Positions 4,000-5,932 of a stretch of DNA of 5,932 nucleotides are shown one piece after another; position 1 is the first letter of the stretch; the number at the start of each line of letters is the position of its first letter. The translations under genes and the position numbers were made by a program. Source of the stretch: Ignatzschineria sp. (GTDB lineage: Bacteria > Pseudomonadota > Gammaproteobacteria > Cardiobacteriales > Wohlfahrtiimonadaceae); contig JASLEF010000245.1 in the NCBI GenBank assembly GCA_030151245.1, positions 1-5,932 on the forward strand. Reading direction: 5' to 3'. The notes beneath the pieces are model-generated. The model was given only the letters and a program-made list of their open reading frames with translations. It was not told the DNA's origin and searched no databases.

Positions 4000-5932
4000 T
4001 TACTTACCCTCCACTTCTTGAGACTCACTGCCCACAATAACTTGATTTTCATAGCTCAACTTACTATTCAATAACTGCTGTAAATAATCCTGACGCTCTT
4101 CAGATAAGTCATTTAAGGTTTTCGTTAAGACTTTAACTTCCTTAATTTCATGCTCTCTGATTAAGTCAACCATTTGAGAGATATAGATCTCATATTCAGG
4201 CTTCACTCTAGCGTCACCTTTGATGAATAACTCTGAGCTCACCTCTAAGATACTCTCTTCCGGCAACTGCACCGCAAAGTCAAATCTTGTTGGTAACCCT
4301 GGGGTTATTCGTCTTACCAGCGGGTTAGGCGTTGTAAATTTAACACCTTCCGGTAACGTTGCTACATCAACTTTCAGAATGTAGTTACGACCTCTTTCCC
4401 ACTTCCCACCTTGAACATCTTGCAAGTGATATCGTCCGAACTGATCTGTTGTAATAATTAATCCTTCAGCACTCACAATACTCACTCCAGGGATTCCAGG
4501 CTCACCAGGATCTTGGATACCATTACCATTACGGTCATGATAGACAGTTCCTATGATGAGGCTGTCATCAAAGAGCGGATCATGATCATCAACCACTATT
4601 ACAAGCGATGCTTTATTAGATATAGATACTGATTTCTTACCAGTTGTCCCTAGTTTCTCAGTAAAGGCTTCACTGAATAAGGATAAATTTCCTCCTTTAA
4701 CACCAGCTCCCACTCTCATAACGAACCGAAGAGTCAGCTCTGAACCTGAATTTAGGTTTAAGTTTCCTAAATCAAGAGTAGATATACCTTTCACTGACAT
4801 CGCGTCATTAGAATCTGTCACCGCTGAAGATGGAACGTAAGTAAATCCTGCTGGTAAGCTGTTAATGACGTTAAAATCTTTTACAGCACTTTTACCTATA
4901 TTCTTCACATTCGCTTCAATCATTACGACATCTCCTACTCTCGCAGTTGCACTAGAAGAGCTAAGTGTAATTAGCAATAATGACTCTTCTAATTGAAGGT
5001 ACTCAATACCTACTGAGTCATCACTCTTCTGTGCAGCTGTCGCAAATGTCCAAGTTTCAACTTTTCCTGCACTACTGACTTCCGATGTAACTCTAAACTG
5101 ATATTTACCAGCTTCTACTTCGAATGGTGCCGCTTCCACGTATTTCCCGATCTGAGGATCTGATGAGGCGGTAATTAATTTCAAGGTTTCAGGGGTATGA
5201 CCCACAATACGCTCTCCATTTGCATAGAAAAGTTCTACTGTTACCGTTGAGAAATCAACTCCGTCTGCATCAATAGCTAATTGATCCGCATTAATCTTCG
5301 ATAGTTTCTGGTCGAAGCTATCACCTGCGACATATTTAACCGTTGCCGGCGTGCCGTTATATGGCTTCGCATCAGTTTCGAAAACAAAGTCATCATGGGC
5401 ATTTGCCGTCGTTGAAGTTACCTTGAAAACGTAGTTTCCATCTGTCATTTCTCCGACATAGGTATAGTCTCCTATTACAGGTGAACCATCTTTATTCACC
5501 AATTTAAGATTGTTATACCCTGTCAATGGCTTACCTGACGCATACTTCATTTCCACAGTAATAGTCGCTGTATCTGTACCATCCGCAACGATCTGACTCT
5601 TATCTGAAGTAATCGCAGATAGAGTCGGATCAAAGTCACCACCTGCGATATAACTCACTTTCGCACTCTTATCTGACGTTGCCGCCGCAGTACGGAAGAC
5701 GAAGTCATCATAAGCATTTGGTGTCGTTGACGTTACCTCAAAGGTGTAGACCCCTGGGCTGTTCTCTCCGATATATGAATAATCTCCGATGACTGGCGAA
5801 CCATCTTTATTCACCAACTCAAGGTCGTTATAACCCGTCAATGGTTTACCTGATTGATATTTCATCGTCACAGTAATGGTTGCTGTATCTACGCCATCAG
5901 CAGTGATCTCCGCTTTATCGGTAGTAATACTA
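4000..5932 (-). CDS. C-terminal part of a large Ig-repeat/DUF11/SdrD-like surface protein (5' end outside window)
   Basis: The frame is open to the right edge. Twenty more codons (5931-5872) precede a GTG at 5871-5869 and continue the same repeat, so that GTG is internal and the protein starts beyond the window. With the GTG codon as residue 1, the order is as follows. Two invasin/Big_1-like repeats end at residue 190, and a diverged third spans 191-296 (motif ADGxDxxTxTV). A DUF11-like domain covers about 297-435 (VGDVVMIEANVKNIG, then LPAGFTYVPSS). An SdrD-B/carboxypeptidase-regulatory-like domain covers about 436-536 and holds a DRNGNGIQDPGE loop. A degenerate OmpA-like end covers about 541-623. 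No cysteine occurs in the visible 643 residues, as is common in exported adhesins. The arrangement suggests a long extracellular or envelope-spanning stalk with its C-terminus towards the periplasm. Adhesion is the likely role but is inferred. The TAA at 4002-4000 abuts the next gene. Confidence 0.88.
   Translation of the reverse strand, partial: SITTDKAEITADGVDTATITVTMKYQSGKPLTGYNDLELVNKDGSPVIGDYSYIGENSPGVYTFEVTSTTPNAYDDFVFRTAAATSDKSAKVSYIAGGDFDPTLSAITSDKSQIVADGTDTATITVEMKYASGKPLTGYNNLKLVNKDGSPVIGDYTYVGEMTDGNYVFKVTSTTANAHDDFVFETDAKPYNGTPATVKYVAGDSFDQKLSKINADQLAIDADGVDFSTVTVELFYANGERIVGHTPETLKLITASSDPQIGKYVEAAPFEVEAGKYQFRVTSEVSSAGKVETWTFATAAQKSDDSVGIEYLQLEESLLLITLSSSSATARVGDVVMIEANVKNIGKSAVKDFNVINSLPAGFTYVPSSAVTDSNDAMSVKGISTLDLGNLNLNSGSELTLRFVMRVGAGVKGGNLSLFSEAFTEKLGTTGKKSVSISNKASLVIVVDDHDPLFDDSLIIGTVYHDRNGNGIQDPGEPGIPGVSIVSAEGLIITTDQFGRYHLQDVQGGKWERGRNYILKVDVATLPEGVKFTTPNPLVRRITPGLPTRFDFAVQLPEESILEVSSELFIKGDARVKPEYEIYISQMVDLIREHEIKEVKVLTKTLNDLSEERQDYLQQLLNSKLSYENQVIVGSESQEVEGK
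4003..4251 (-). other. Degenerate OmpA-like C-terminal segment of the repeat protein
   Basis: The last 83 residues (counted 541-623 from the GTG at 5871) follow an OmpA-like outline. There is a strand and KGDARVKPEY, resembling the usual 'a-L-kP-e' opening, then a helix YISQMVDLIREHE, a strand EVKVLTKT, and LSEERQDYLQQLL in the place of the family's LSxxRAxxV helix. The arginine of that helix is kept. The GHTD segment that supplies the peptidoglycan-binding aspartate is replaced by VLTKT. The fold may persist with lost or changed ligand binding. Assignment is by eye. Confidence 0.5.
4008..4012 (-). promoter_or_regulatory. Ribosome binding site of the barrel gene, inside the upstream gene
   Basis: GGAGG on the minus strand lies in the GTG-GAG-GGT codons near the end of the repeat-protein gene, 8 bases before the ATG at 3999. 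The upstream stop TAA sits between them and touches the ATG. A terminating ribosome is thus already on the binding site, the usual layout for translational coupling. It also fixes the start of the barrel gene. Confidence 0.88.
4501..4536 (-). other. EF-hand-like calcium loop in the SdrD-B-like domain
   Basis: The 12-residue segment DRNGNGIQDPGE (residues 446-457 counted from the GTG at 5871) has D, N, N and E at loop positions 1, 3, 5 and 12, and D at position 9. This matches the calcium-binding loop commonly found in SdrD B-type repeats and similar surface domains. Calcium would stiffen the stalk. Binding is inferred from the residues only. Confidence 0.65.
4984..5931 (-). repeat. Tandem invasin-like Ig repeats, three units visible
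   Basis: Unit A (5620-5931, cut by the edge) and unit B (5302-5619) encode about 104-106 residues each and share about 65% of residues by eye. They share the identical stretch SGKPLTGYN and the identical NKDGSPVIGDY. At DNA level they keep exact runs such as the 20 bases GAACCATCTTTATTCACCAA (plus strand). Unit C (4984-5301) keeps the frame ADGxDxxTVTVxxxYxxGxxxxG and the YxFxVTS strand but is otherwise diverged. The pattern fits group 1 bacterial Ig-like (Big_1/invasin) domains. Further units almost certainly continue beyond the right edge. The high similarity of A and B points to recent duplication or gene conversion. Confidence 0.85.

Noticed and set aside
3800..4021. A 73-codon plus-strand frame crossing the junction of the two large genes
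   Set aside because: It is antisense to the signal peptide and the coupled stop/start. Composition is explained by the complementary coding strand.

Overview
The window comes from a low-GC Gram-negative bacterium (about 40% GC by eye). The evidence is a secreted, signal-peptide-bearing outer-membrane beta-barrel protein and an invasin-like Ig-repeat surface protein. A gammaproteobacterium is the most natural guess, but the window contains no taxonomic marker. Every gene I can support is on the minus strand, so the biological reading order runs from position 5932 down to 1.

From the right edge, the first gene (5932 to 4000) is the 3' part of a large surface-exposed or periplasmic repeat protein. 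The visible order is two near-identical invasin/Big_1-like Ig repeats, a diverged third one, a DUF11-like domain, an SdrD-B-like fold with a calcium-loop motif, and a small degenerate OmpA-like C-terminus. Its true start lies outside the window. Its TAA stop touches the ATG of the second gene (3999 to 400). That gene encodes a complete 1199-residue protein with a signal peptide, two Ig-like N-terminal domains, a conserved central core and a long C-terminal beta-barrel. The second gene's ribosome binding site lies inside the last codons of the first. The two are therefore very probably one operon with coupled translation. A strong intrinsic terminator at 303-334 closes it.

Positions 52-399 are non-coding. 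Besides the terminator they hold a compact nested inverted repeat (117-205) enclosing a terminator-like hairpin with nine T residues. This lies in the leader of a third minus-strand gene, of which only the first 17 codons (51 to 1) are in the window. That gene has a good ribosome binding site and cannot be identified from so few residues.

Working model (inference): the barrel protein sits in the outer membrane and serves as partner, anchor or export/assembly platform for the large Ig-repeat protein. This would be a split counterpart of intimin/invasin-type adhesins, where barrel and Ig repeats are one polypeptide. Pairing of this barrel family with DUF11/SdrD-type giant proteins is something I recall from other proteobacteria, but its function has not, to my knowledge, been defined.
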